A DNA stretch of 33,589 nt. It comes from Cytidiella melzeri. Its lineage: Eukaryota > Basidiomycota > Agaricomycetes > Polyporales > Irpicaceae. Below the pieces are notes generated by a model, which saw nothing but the letters and a program-made list of their open reading frames with translations, was not told the origin of the DNA and made no database searches. Below, one piece after another: positions 23,336 to 32,140 of this stretch. The DNA is taken from NCBI GenBank assembly GCA_022592445.1, contig JABYQR010000444.1, positions 1 through 33,589 of the forward strand. The letters are read 5' to 3'. Positions within the stretch are counted from its first letter, which is position 1. The number at the start of each line of letters is the position of its first letter. The translations under genes and the position numbers were made by a program.

Positions 23336-25587
23336 ACAGACACACAAAAGAACTGTTGGAATTGTAGCATAACTTGTTGTACCGGACTCATACCCCTTGC
23401 ATCGTTAGATCCTTCTTTAAATGTACCATTTTCTTTGAATGTACCATGCAATCCTCGTGCAGCGGCAAACGAAAGATCCATTCGAATTACCGTACGAAAA
23501 CATTGCAATCCAATCAAGATATTCTAGTCTACACTGTACACCGCGCAATGAATCTAACAAAAGTGATGCGACAACTGACAAATGCATACAAAGAGAAGCA
23601 AGCTTATATGATCTACAGAACAGCACAGGTTTCATTTGTGGTGGGTGCGGGAGACGCCTTCAGTAGCTGTCTAACCCGAAGAGCGATGAACCACCACTTA
23701 CTCGGTATACACGGATTGAACCACATTGAACGTTGTAATCGCTAACCGAGACGGAATCCAAATGTTCTCGGGGCTTCTGCTCTTTCGTTGATCTTGCCAA
23801 TCCCAGGCTCAAGTACCTGGAAAACGTTGTCCAACTGTAGGAGACAGCGTAAGGTTCAGCATTTGTTGGTAATTATTCGAATTCTTCCTTCACGTAGATA
23901 AATATCGTTGTTCTACCATTCAAATGGCATACACTGATGAAACGCCTGGTGTTGTTGCCGCTGAGCTTCCGTGGCGTTTCGGAGGTATGTGGGCTTTGAG
24001 GAGAGGAAGAGAAGCAAATAGAGCATGAGAGAGCATGAGAGACCGGCAGTAATCAGAAATACGAAAATACAGTGACTCGTACACTGTCTGCCAATGCAGG
24101 AAAAATGCCGAAATCCTCTAGCATCGCGCACGGGGTAAATATCTCAAGACGTGATACACGACGCATGAGCAGAATCCACCAAGAGAGTCCAGACTCCTCC
24201 CATTTGCCCATTGTGGTGACTGGTGCATGGATATACTGCGCTTCAGTCTGTAGCGGTGTCCGGGCTGTTACCTCGCAGAGTGCTCGGTCCCGGGGAGTAG
24301 TTATCATATTCGTTGGCTCCTCCTCTTTCATGTCTAAGGAGACCTGCGTTGTGCTGTGTGGGCTGAGCATAACACCCTTGTCAACCACGGCATGACACTC
24401 GAAGGGAGCTCCCCACGCTCGAAACGAGAATTCGGTGTATCTCGTCTAAGAGCATGTAGACATCCTCGACGCCATCTTGCAGCACTCTGCCACCCCACTC
24501 GACTTCTTGGAAGAGGAGCTGCGATTGAAGGTCAGTGGATGCTTACGTCTAACTGCTGACTTGCCTTGAGTTGATTGTTGCAGTCCTGGGCTATGTGATG
24601 TTTTGCTTGCTAGCAACGCATCGCAATACCAGTGTTTCCTCTGGCGACGAGATAGCCATCAGCCGTCGTCACATACAGGTAGCAGAGTCAGAACACACCA
24701 GCCGATGGAAGTGCACCCGGACTCAAACATGACTCGGAGCAGCAAAGCGCGGGTCTGTGCCAACATGAACCCATCATTCAAACAGCGCCCCCACTGAATA
24801 TCGCACAGCACAAATACGCGCCAAGCCAGCGGACTGCACCTGAAGATCCAAATTCTGGGTTGGAAAGTTCCACTCTCTTCTTTGTTTTGATTGCCTGGAA
24901 GAAGGAGGCTCTCTCACAGACTGTTCGAGGGTCCCATCCCATGGAGTAGTATATACTACAGACGAGAAAATGCAACACCCACTTGAAGTTTCGGTTTTTT
25001 TATCTCTCAATCAGAGTCATTGTGAAAGCTGTGATCCTATCCTGTGCACTTCCGGTACTACAACGCAGACACATGGCTGTGGTTCATATATCAGCAATTT
25101 TCCAAAGCAACCAACATTGATTATGTTGCTACATGTTACAGAGCAGGTGTGGCGGCAGTGTTGCACTCCAACCATCTTTTTGTGATTCTTTGGTTTCCAT
25201 GTTATGGACTGCCTTCAGGAGTTAGTGATGCATCAGACATATGGCACAGAGAAAAAAACACTCTCCTTGTTGTGTCTTTCATCTTTGTGCTCATTCTGCA
25301 GGCTGCAGCAACTTCACTGATTGCATAGTTACATATGCCTTGCATGTCCTGTACTGTCAGTGCTGTACAGAACAAGACCTGCTCACCACTTTGCTGAAAC
25401 TGATCACAAATGATTAATGAACTGTAACCACTTGTTCTTGATGTGGTGGTGTAAGACACCACTGGGATCTGAAGGCTGTGTCCCAAAAAATTTGTGATCA
25501 TCTATCACTGCTTGTTAGTTCAGGAGCTAGTCCCATGACAACACATGCTTGTGCTGTTTGTCACATCAGCACAGCAGAACTATACAG
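23336..25587. other. long stretch without a supported gene
   Basis: Several short ORFs occur but none is convincing. On the minus strand between about 24390 and 23755, three pieces look partly coding (TMGKWEESGLSWWILLMRRV; YLRNATEAQRQQHQAFHQ; LDNVFQVLEPGIGKINERA ending RTFGFRLG), each next to plausible splice signals, but no single model keeps frame, so a small multi-exon gene is possible and not called. From about 24960 onward the base composition becomes more AT-rich and repetitive, marking the start of the transposon-rich part. Confidence 0.4.
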
Positions 25588-25595
25588 TATAAAAA
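25588..25595 (+). promoter_or_regulatory. candidate TATA box of the small secreted protein gene
   Basis: TATAAAAA, 70 bp before the first copy of the repeated leader cassette. It suits a transcription start near 25620 with the cassettes as 5' UTR. Confidence 0.5.
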
Positions 25596-25657
25596 TCGCC
25601 CTGTAGCCACATCCTCATCCCTCAACACACCCCAATCCTCCAAGTCCTTTCATTTGC

Positions 25658-26065
25658 TTCAGCACTGGTTGGTAAGTATTTCTTGTCTGTGTTGGACTCA
25701 CCTTGTGTGGCCATACTGAAGTTGCTTTTGCAGCTAGCCATCTTATTGTCCTTCCAAGCCCTTTCAAAATCCTTCCTGTTGCGTCAGGTCTTTTCATCAC
25801 TTCAGCGCTGGCCGGTAAGTACTCTGATGTCTGCATTGCACTTGCCTTGGATCACTTACTACCATTGTGCTTACAGCTAGCCCACTTACCATCCTTCCAA
25901 ACCCTTTCTGCCACCCTTCCTGTTGCTCTAAGGCTTTGCATTGCTTCAGCACTGGTTAGTAGATACTCTGTCTCAGCATTGTACTTGCCATAATGAAGTT
26001 GTTTTGACAGCTTGCTATCTTACTCTCTCTCTGACCCCTTTCCAAATCACCCTTCCCCTACCATC
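25658..26065 (+). repeat. three tandem ~144-bp exon-intron cassettes forming a 5' leader
   Basis: Units start at 25658, 25801 and 25945, each with TTCAGC(A/G)CTGG (spacing 143 and 144 bp); the third merges into the start codon at 26066. Units 1 and 2 each contain a donor GGTAAGTA and an acceptor followed by CTAGCC, giving introns 25672-25733 and 25815-25876, both 62 nt. Unit 3 has a weaker donor (GTTAGT near 25955) and the acceptor TTTTGACAG at 26010. Exon parts are CT-rich (CCTTCCAA.CCCTTTC). No ATG-initiated frame runs through the spliced leader into the ORF, so non-coding leader exons are the best reading. Confidence 0.7.
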
Positions 26066-26446
26066 ATGCAGCTCTTGAGATCTCTCATGTTGATTGCTGC
26101 CATCTTTACTGGTGTGTTCCATGCCATGGCTGCTCCACCATACAGAGATAAACCCACCGTACCATATGCCCTTACTCGCATCCCCGAGCATAATGAACGG
26201 GTGGAGGTGGATGTAAACGAAGTTGTGGCTTATGCAGCAAATTTGGTCGAGAACGACAGGACCCATTTACAGCTACAAAATGCAGTGATGGAAGTGGAAA
26301 GAGACAAGGAACAACCTAAACCTGCTGATGTAGATGTGGATGTATGGATGACTGCTCATGTCATGAATGAGTTAAAAAACAAGAACAACAGAGCTATAGA
26401 TCTACTATGGAAGCTTGTGTTTCCAGGAAGGTTTCCAGAAGATTAG
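26066..26446 (+). CDS. small secreted protein, unknown family
   Basis: Single coding exon of 126 codons. The first 22 residues are a clear signal peptide (MQLLRSLMLIAAIFTGVFHA, cleavage likely after MAA or AMA). The mature part of about 104 residues has no cysteine, is rich in Val, Asp, Glu and Asn, and carries a Val/Asp alternation (KPADVDVDVWMTAHVMN) before a C-terminal LLWKLVFPGRFPED. I recognise no family. Small secreted proteins lacking Cys are less typical effectors than Cys-rich ones, so an effector role is only possible. It lies next to retrotransposon DNA, a common place for lineage-specific secreted proteins. The leader upstream holds three tandem intron-bearing repeats. Expression is supported only by the TATA box and splice signals. 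Confidence 0.68.
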   Translation: MQLLRSLMLIAAIFTGVFHAMAAPPYRDKPTVPYALTRIPEHNERVEVDVNEVVAYAANLVENDRTHLQLQNAVMEVERDKEQPKPADVDVDVWMTAHVMNELKNKNNRAIDLLWKLVFPGRFPED

Positions 26447-27808
26447 ACCTGAACATGAATAAACCAGTTAGCACATAGCAGAAGTCTAGGTAGATGTAAG
26501 GCAACTGTTTCCCAAAGCTTGTGATATCAATGGTCAATACACTCAGTAACAGTTTCTGTATCAGTGAAATGCATCCCAATTTCTAGAGATTGAAGAATTT
26601 TCCCAGTGCATGAGGGACACAGAGACAGAGCTTGATGTGACAAACAGGGACACAATGTGGAAGCCAACAAAGTGGTGGTGGTAGGTGTAAAGCACAATGC
26701 TTTCACCAGCTATCAGACTTTGTTCATGTTGCTAGCCCAGTAAAGACCAAGTTAGTATTGTGACTACCAGCTTTGTAGTACAAGAGGGGTTTGCTTACCT
26801 AGCCCAGTAAAGACCAAGAGGTAGAGATGGGGGGCTAGGAGTGTACATGTAGCATCTCATATCGGCTTCAGGGACCTGAGCACAGGCCATGTTAAGGGCA
26901 GGTTTTGCAAGAAGCCATGTGAAGAAAGAACAATAGAATTAAGTAAAGAAGAACAGTAGCTATTGTCTGGACTCTGCCAAGACCTCTACTTGTGAAAGAA
27001 TCTATCTAAAAGGAGGCCAGTTATTATATTTAGTTCCCACACCTGTGAGAACACTCTACCATAAAGAGAACAATAGCAAAAGAACAATAGGAGTCCATGT
27101 GTGTAGTATCTATGACATCAAACCCTAGCTATGGGCTGAGCCATGTGGTTGTAGCCATGTGGTCTTACATAAGCTGAGTCATGTGTCAGTGTGATGTAGC
27201 AGCAAGTAACATGACCATGTAGAGCATCTAAGCCTTGTGATATGGGCATTTAATAGACATGCAAGGGGTTTGCAAAGGTGTTGCAAGGGTGTTGCGAGGT
27301 AAAAAATGTGAAAAATAAGGGCTAGTTGGGCCATCCACGACAGCAAGTACTTTGAGCTCTGGAAACATGTGACACTACTGTTTTAAGGTGTGGGAATTTT
27401 ACAGAGACTAGCGTTAGCAAGGCCGGCAAGTGGCAAGTACAGTGCCTGAAGATCAAATGAAAAGTTAGCTTTTGAGCCAGATTTGCAAGTAAACTTGCTG
27501 CTGATAGCAGCTTGACTACCTCATTTTGTTGTGAATCGCTCCATTGATGAGTAATGTATAGTAAGTTGATGGTTTGTCTTTACTGGGGCATGCAATACTT
27601 TAGCAAAGGAGAAGGACTGTGCAGTATTGTTTAAAGTGCCATGACGGGTGTTAGTACAGAGTTAAAACAAGTTTGCAGAGTAGAGCGTAGAGATAAAGGT
27701 TGTTTGATGTGCATCTTCTTGGTAACAGTGTTGAACTATGTTAACTGATCTAGATACATTTTGTGTAAAGAGCAGAAGCAGGGTTAGAAGTGATTATGTC
27801 ACTGATAG
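26447..27808. other. AT-rich non-coding stretch with repeat fragments
   Basis: No ORF. A direct repeat CTAGCCCAGTAAAGACCAAG occurs near 26733 and 26798. GAACAATAG, the tandem motif of the nearby LTRs, occurs at 26928, 27068 and 27082, with other LTR-like phrases (AGTTCCCACAC; GGGACCTGAG) close by. This suggests a badly decayed relative of the LTR, but by eye the match is too patchy to delimit. Confidence 0.45.
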
Positions 27809-28526
27809 TGTCGCGGAGCGACTGCTGTTACGCTGCTAAACCCTAAACAAGGGTGGAATGGATGATGGTGGAAGAGGAAAGGGATCTCCAACAACGACAA
27901 CAAGGTCAGAGTCGATGATAAGCAGGCAAGCAGGCACAGAGGCCGGATACTGGCAGTGCAAATGACGAAGTTAATATTATGCTTATACTAGGTTACATTG
28001 AGTAACTCACCTGGCAGTGCAAATGACGAAGAGGTCAAGATGCAGAACCAGGGAGGGTAAGGGGTACTATATATACTGTGTCTGGGTGGTCTGTGCACCA
28101 GTTCCCACACTAGGGACTAGAGTAACTGTGGGGCTGGAGTACAATAAGGGACCAGGGTAACTGTCAAGGACCTGAGTAACTGTCAAGGACCAGGGTACAT
28201 AGAACAATAGGATTAGAACAATAGACAATAGAACAATAGCATCAGGAACAATAGAACAATAGGAACTGGGGGAATCCCTGGGGAATCCCCATCAATGGAA
28301 GAGGAACAATAGAACAATAGCCTAGGTTGATCTGGAACCGCTCCAGACTGAGTCTAGGGTTTGGGTCTGGACTATTGATAAATAAGGCAGGATGTCACGT
28401 GACCCGGGTTAGGGTTAGGTCCGGTAACACTCCTAGCCGGAAAATAAGCGCTCTAGATAGGCGCCCAAGGCTGTAAACTTGTGACATTGTTGGAAAAATC
28501 CGGTCTCTGTTGGACTATCCATGTCA
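27809..28526 (-). repeat. 3' LTR of the minus-strand element
   Basis: 718 bp; on the minus strand it starts TGACATGGATAG right after the polypurine tract and ends CTCCGCGACA. It matches in inverted orientation the LTR at 31270-31965 over its full length, with substitutions and small indels. Inside: a TATATATA box, tandem GAACAATA-type repeats (about 28200-28320), a 61-bp-period duplication (27950-27970 and 28011-28031), a palindromic GTCACGTGAC (28394-28403) and two telomere-like TTAGGG units (28406-28419). Confidence 0.9.
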
Positions 28527-28544
28527 TTACCCCCCTCCTAAAAT

Positions 28545-31269
28545 TCATCGCCTCGATGAACTAAGACCAGGGACTCTACCATCTGCCCACTCGAGGTCAG
28601 ATGCAATAGCTTCTGTGATGTTCTCCAACGGTTTCCAAGGAATGGAGTCGAAGAGTGCTTTGGGCAATTTCTGGGGTGCATTGGTATGTCTGGCATGGAA
28701 CTCTGCAATGCTCTCTTTCGCATTGGTCAGATTTACTGCAGGTTCCCATGTTACATCGCCTTCTCCATAGCCTTTCCATTTGACTAGGTACTGCATTTGC
28801 TTCCGATAGATCCGACTGTCTAGGATCTTCTCGACTTCATAGACTTGTTGATCATCTACTATGATCGGTGCTGGTGGTTCTGGTATGAGGCCGTTTACTT
28901 CGTTTCCTCGATACGGAGATAGCCGATCAACATTGATGTTGTCATGAATACGATATCCGGATTTGAGTTTGATCCGATACGTATGTTCACCGGTTTTCTG
29001 AAGAACTGTGAATGGACCAAGCTGTCTAGGCCCTAGCTTGTCAGACTGCTGATGTACTTTGACGTTCTTGGAAGACAACCACACGAGGTCCCCTTCCTTG
29101 AAGACTGGAGTAGTTCTGCGGGTGTATGCGGAAGCTTCGGCCATCTTTTCCTTAGATAGACGCGAGGCAGCTTCGGCTTCTGCCCGAACCTGTCTGAGCT
29201 TTTCTAGACGTGCATCTAGATTCGGCATTCGGCTATGACGTCCGACTGGTATGGTGAAATCTGGTAGGTACCCGTACATGACTTCAAACGGAGAGTGCTG
29301 CGTAGATGAGTTGACACGAGAGTTGATGGCGAATTCAGCCACTGGGATGTATTCTGCCCAATCATCTTGTCGTTGATCAACAAAGAGTCGTAGAATCTTT
29401 TCTACTTCTTGGTTGACTCTTTCCGTTTGACCGTTAGCCTGAGGATGATAGGCTGTAGTCATAGCGCCAGTGATGCCTAGTCGTTTATACAACGCTTGCA
29501 TCACTCGGGCCGCAAACTGAGGTCCTCTATCAGATATGAACTGTCGGGGAATACCATGGAGCCTAAAGACTTCTTTGATGTGGAGGTCGGCTATGCCGTC
29601 AGCTGTAACGGTAGACTGGGTTGGGATGACATGTGTTTGTTTGCTGTACAAGTCTGTGTACACAGCAATCATGTCAAAACCTTTACTGCGTGGGAGTGGC
29701 CCAACCAAGTCTACACCAACCACCTGCCAAGGTCCGTCTGGTACTTTGATGGGCTGTATTGGGACAATCGGGTGCTGTGCTGGTTTAGTCCGCTGGCACT
29801 TGTCACATCCGAGGACGTATTGTTCTACAAAGGATGCCATGCGAGGCCACCAATAGTGCCGTGTTACTAGTTCCAGAGTTGCATGTTTGTCAGGATGTCC
29901 TGCTGGTAACGCATCATGGCATCGTCGTACAATTTCCCTGCGGACTTCTCGATCCTTTGGAATGTACAGCTTCCCTTTATAATACACCAGTCCATTGTCT
30001 TCTTCCCATTCGAGTCCACCATCAGTCAACTTCCGGGGTCCATCCTTCCTAAGTTTGGCTAGTCCCTGGACTACCTCTGCTTCTCGAATACTGATGTCTT
30101 TAATTCGTGACTCTAACGGATCTGACTCCGGAATACTCGAGGCGGCTATTGTCTGGAAGTATTCGGGTTTCAGCACAACTTGTTCCTTGTTGTCTGATGC
30201 ATCTAAAACTTCCAAGGTTCTGACCCGGGATAGTGGGTCGCCTTGAGTAAGGGTCTTCCCAGGTTTGTGTGTCAAAACAAAGTCAAACCGGCTCAGATAC
30301 AAAGACCACCGAGCTTGTCGTCTAGACAGGTCCTGGGCAGTACGCCAGTACTGCAGATTCTGATGATCTGTGATGATCTCGAAGGGTGCGGGTAATCCTT
30401 CTAGATAGTGACGCCAATCTTCGAGAGCTCTGATGATAGCGAGCATTTCTCGATCATAGATCTCGTAGTTCCGTTCGGCTTCGGCCATAGACTGAGACCG
30501 AAATGCTACAGGGTGCCATTGTCCATCCTCTAGTTTCTGCAATAGAACTCCTCCAGTTGCAAAGCCAGACGCGTCCACTTCAATACGTGTGGGACGATCA
30601 GGTTCCCATGTGACTAGAATAGGTTCCTCAGTGAACGCATCTTTGAGCATCTGAAAAGCGTTCTGCTGTGCTTCTCCCCACTTCCAAGGTTGGTCTTTCT
30701 TGGTGAGATCATGTAGGGGACGAGTATGCCGTGCAAAGTCCTTGATGAAACGTCGGTAGAAGTTGGCAAATCCAATGAAACCGCGTACATCACGGAGGTT
30801 CTGTGGTACCGGCCAGTTGGTGATAGCTTCTATTTTACCCGAGTCCATACAATCTTTCCGTTACCGATGATTAGACCTAAGTACTCGACTTGTGACTGTT
30901 CAAATTCGCATTTCTCGGGGCGAAGGTACAGGTCATTGGCTTCAAGTCTTGCTAGTACTTCATGGACGAGTTTACGATGTTCCGTGATGTCTGAGCTGAA
31001 GATGAGGATGTCATCCAGGTATACAGAGACCTTTCCTTCCGCAATGAGATCAGCAAAGATGGAGTTCATCATTGCTTGAAACGTGGCTGGAGAATTGGTC
31101 ATGCCAAACAACATCACTTTAGGCTCGAACAGCCCTCGGTTTGTCACAAATGCACCCTTGCATTCGTCATTTTCTTTGATCCGAATGTTATGGTAACCCC
31201 ACCGTACATCAAACTTAGTGAAGATTTTGGCTTGACGAAGTCGATTGGTGATGTCTGATACCAAGGGGA
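28545..31269 (-). pseudogene. pol polyprotein remnant (RT, RNase H, integrase, chromodomain)
   Basis: Minus-strand chromovirus pol, broken twice. The first part (31269-30849) is RT from PLVSDITNRLRQAKIF onward, with FDVRWGYHNIRIKE and the catalytic YLDD (VYLDDILIFSSD). The second (30848-28545, 767 codons) starts MDSGKIEAITNWPVP: RNase H with IEVDASG (about 90), YDREMLAII and TDHQNL; integrase with an HHCC zinc-binding region (HPDKH..CDKCQ, about 310-350) and DDE core residues in GVDLVGPLP, ISDRGPQF and ERVNQE; and a C-terminal chromodomain (YEVEKILDSR to WKGYGEGDVTWEP). Between the parts the frame shifts near 30850, consistent with loss of one base, and the 5' side is cut at 31269 by another LTR. 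The copy is therefore not autonomous. Confidence 0.92.
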
Positions 31270-31965
31270 TGACATGGATAGTCCAACAGAGACCGGATTT
31301 TTCCAATATTTTCACAAGTTTACAGCCTTAGGCGCCTATCTAGAGCGCTTATTTTCCGGCTAGGAGTGTTACCGGACCTAACCCTAACCTGGGTCACGTG
31401 ACATCCTGCCTTATTTATCAATAGTCCAGACCCAAACCCTAGACTCAGTCTGGAGCGGTTCCAGATCAACCTAGGCTATTGTTCTATTGTTCCTCTTCCA
31501 TTGATGGGGATTCCCCAGGGATTCCCCCAGGTCTTATTGTTCTATTGTTGTATTGTTCTAGTTCTATTGTTCTACGTACTCAGGTCCTTGACAGTTACCC
31601 CGGTCCTTGACAGTTCCTTATTGTTCTATTGTTACTCCAGTCCCACAGTTACTCCAGTCCCTAGTGTGGGAACTGGTGCACAGACCACCCAGACACAGTA
31701 TATATAGTACCCCTTACCCTCCCTGGTTCTGCATCTTGACCTCTTCGTCATTTGCACTGCCAGGTGAGTTACTCAATGTAACCTAGTATAAGCATGCTAT
31801 TAACTTCGTCATTTGCACTGCCAGTATCCGGCCTCTGAGCCTGCTTGCCTGCTTATCATCGACTTTGACCTTGTTGTCGTCGTTGGAGATCCATTTCCAC
31901 TTCCACTCCTCCTCTTCTCCACCCTTGTTTAGGGTTATCAGTATCACAGCAGTCGCTCCGCGACA
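31270..31965 (+). repeat. 5' LTR of the plus-strand element
   Basis: 696 bp, TG..CA ends, inverted partner of 27809-28526. It contains CACGTG within GGTCACGTGAC (about 31393-31403), CCTAACCCTAACC, several TATTGTTC units, a TATATATA box at 31699-31706 likely driving element transcription, and the 21-bp direct repeat at 31743-31763 and 31804-31824. Confidence 0.9.
31743..31824 (+). repeat. 21-bp direct repeat in the LTR bounding a possible 61-nt intron
   Basis: CTTCGTCATTTGCACTGCCAG occurs twice with a 61-bp period. The first copy is followed by GTGAGT (good donor); the second ends in CCAG (good acceptor). Removal of 31764-31824 would leave one copy. The same layout is present in the inverted LTR. 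Confidence 0.65.
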
Positions 31966-32068
31966 TTAGGTCAAGATACCACACAGCTACCGGCACGACT
32001 GCCCTTAGCTTGGATCAAGCCCTCCTGTCCCCCCAGTTTAAAAAAGTTTATTCACCCCTACGTTTGAG

Positions 32069-32140
32069 AGTAAGCCATCGCCGTCCGTCTTGACGTGCTT
32101 GATCGCTAACTCGTTCACTTTCCGTGGTTGATTCTTAGTG
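32069..32140 (+). other. leader intron that creates the start codon of ORF1
   Basis: Donor GTAAGC at 32070, branch-like CTAAC at 32106-32110, acceptor TTAG ending 32138; 69 nt. Splicing joins TTTGAGA to TGCCGAAAG, producing ATG (A32069 + T32139 G32140) in frame with the 252-codon ORF, which otherwise has no ATG at its start. Confidence 0.6.

Larger units (their letters stand above)
27809..31269 (-). mobile_element. older Ty3/Gypsy chromovirus copy, minus strand, interrupted
   Basis: Reading on the minus strand: reverse transcriptase core, RNase H, integrase, chromodomain, polypurine tract (28527-28538, AGG(A)GGGGG-like) and 3' LTR. The 5' half of RT, protease, gag and the 5' LTR are not present to the right; instead an oppositely oriented LTR begins at 31270. 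The remaining half would lie beyond the right edge if that LTR belongs to an inserted element. The outer flank of the 3' LTR is GATAG (27804-27808), a candidate target duplication. Confidence 0.85.

Noticed and set aside
25703..25993. 96-codon hydrophobic ORF across the leader repeats
   Set aside because: It reads through two strong introns and its start lies inside an intron; low-complexity Leu/Ser content from CT-rich DNA.
25658..26065. Tandem repeats as a possible CRISPR-like or satellite array
   Set aside because: Three degenerate units with splice signals and no unique spacers; fits duplicated leader exons better.
28406..28419. Two TTAGGG-type units, possible telomere
   Set aside because: Only two units, inside an LTR and repeated in the other LTR; not a chromosome end.
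31270..31315. Apparent start MKILEKSGLCW of the RT ORF
   Set aside because: These codons come from the inverted LTR, not from pol; the RT sequence proper begins at 31269.
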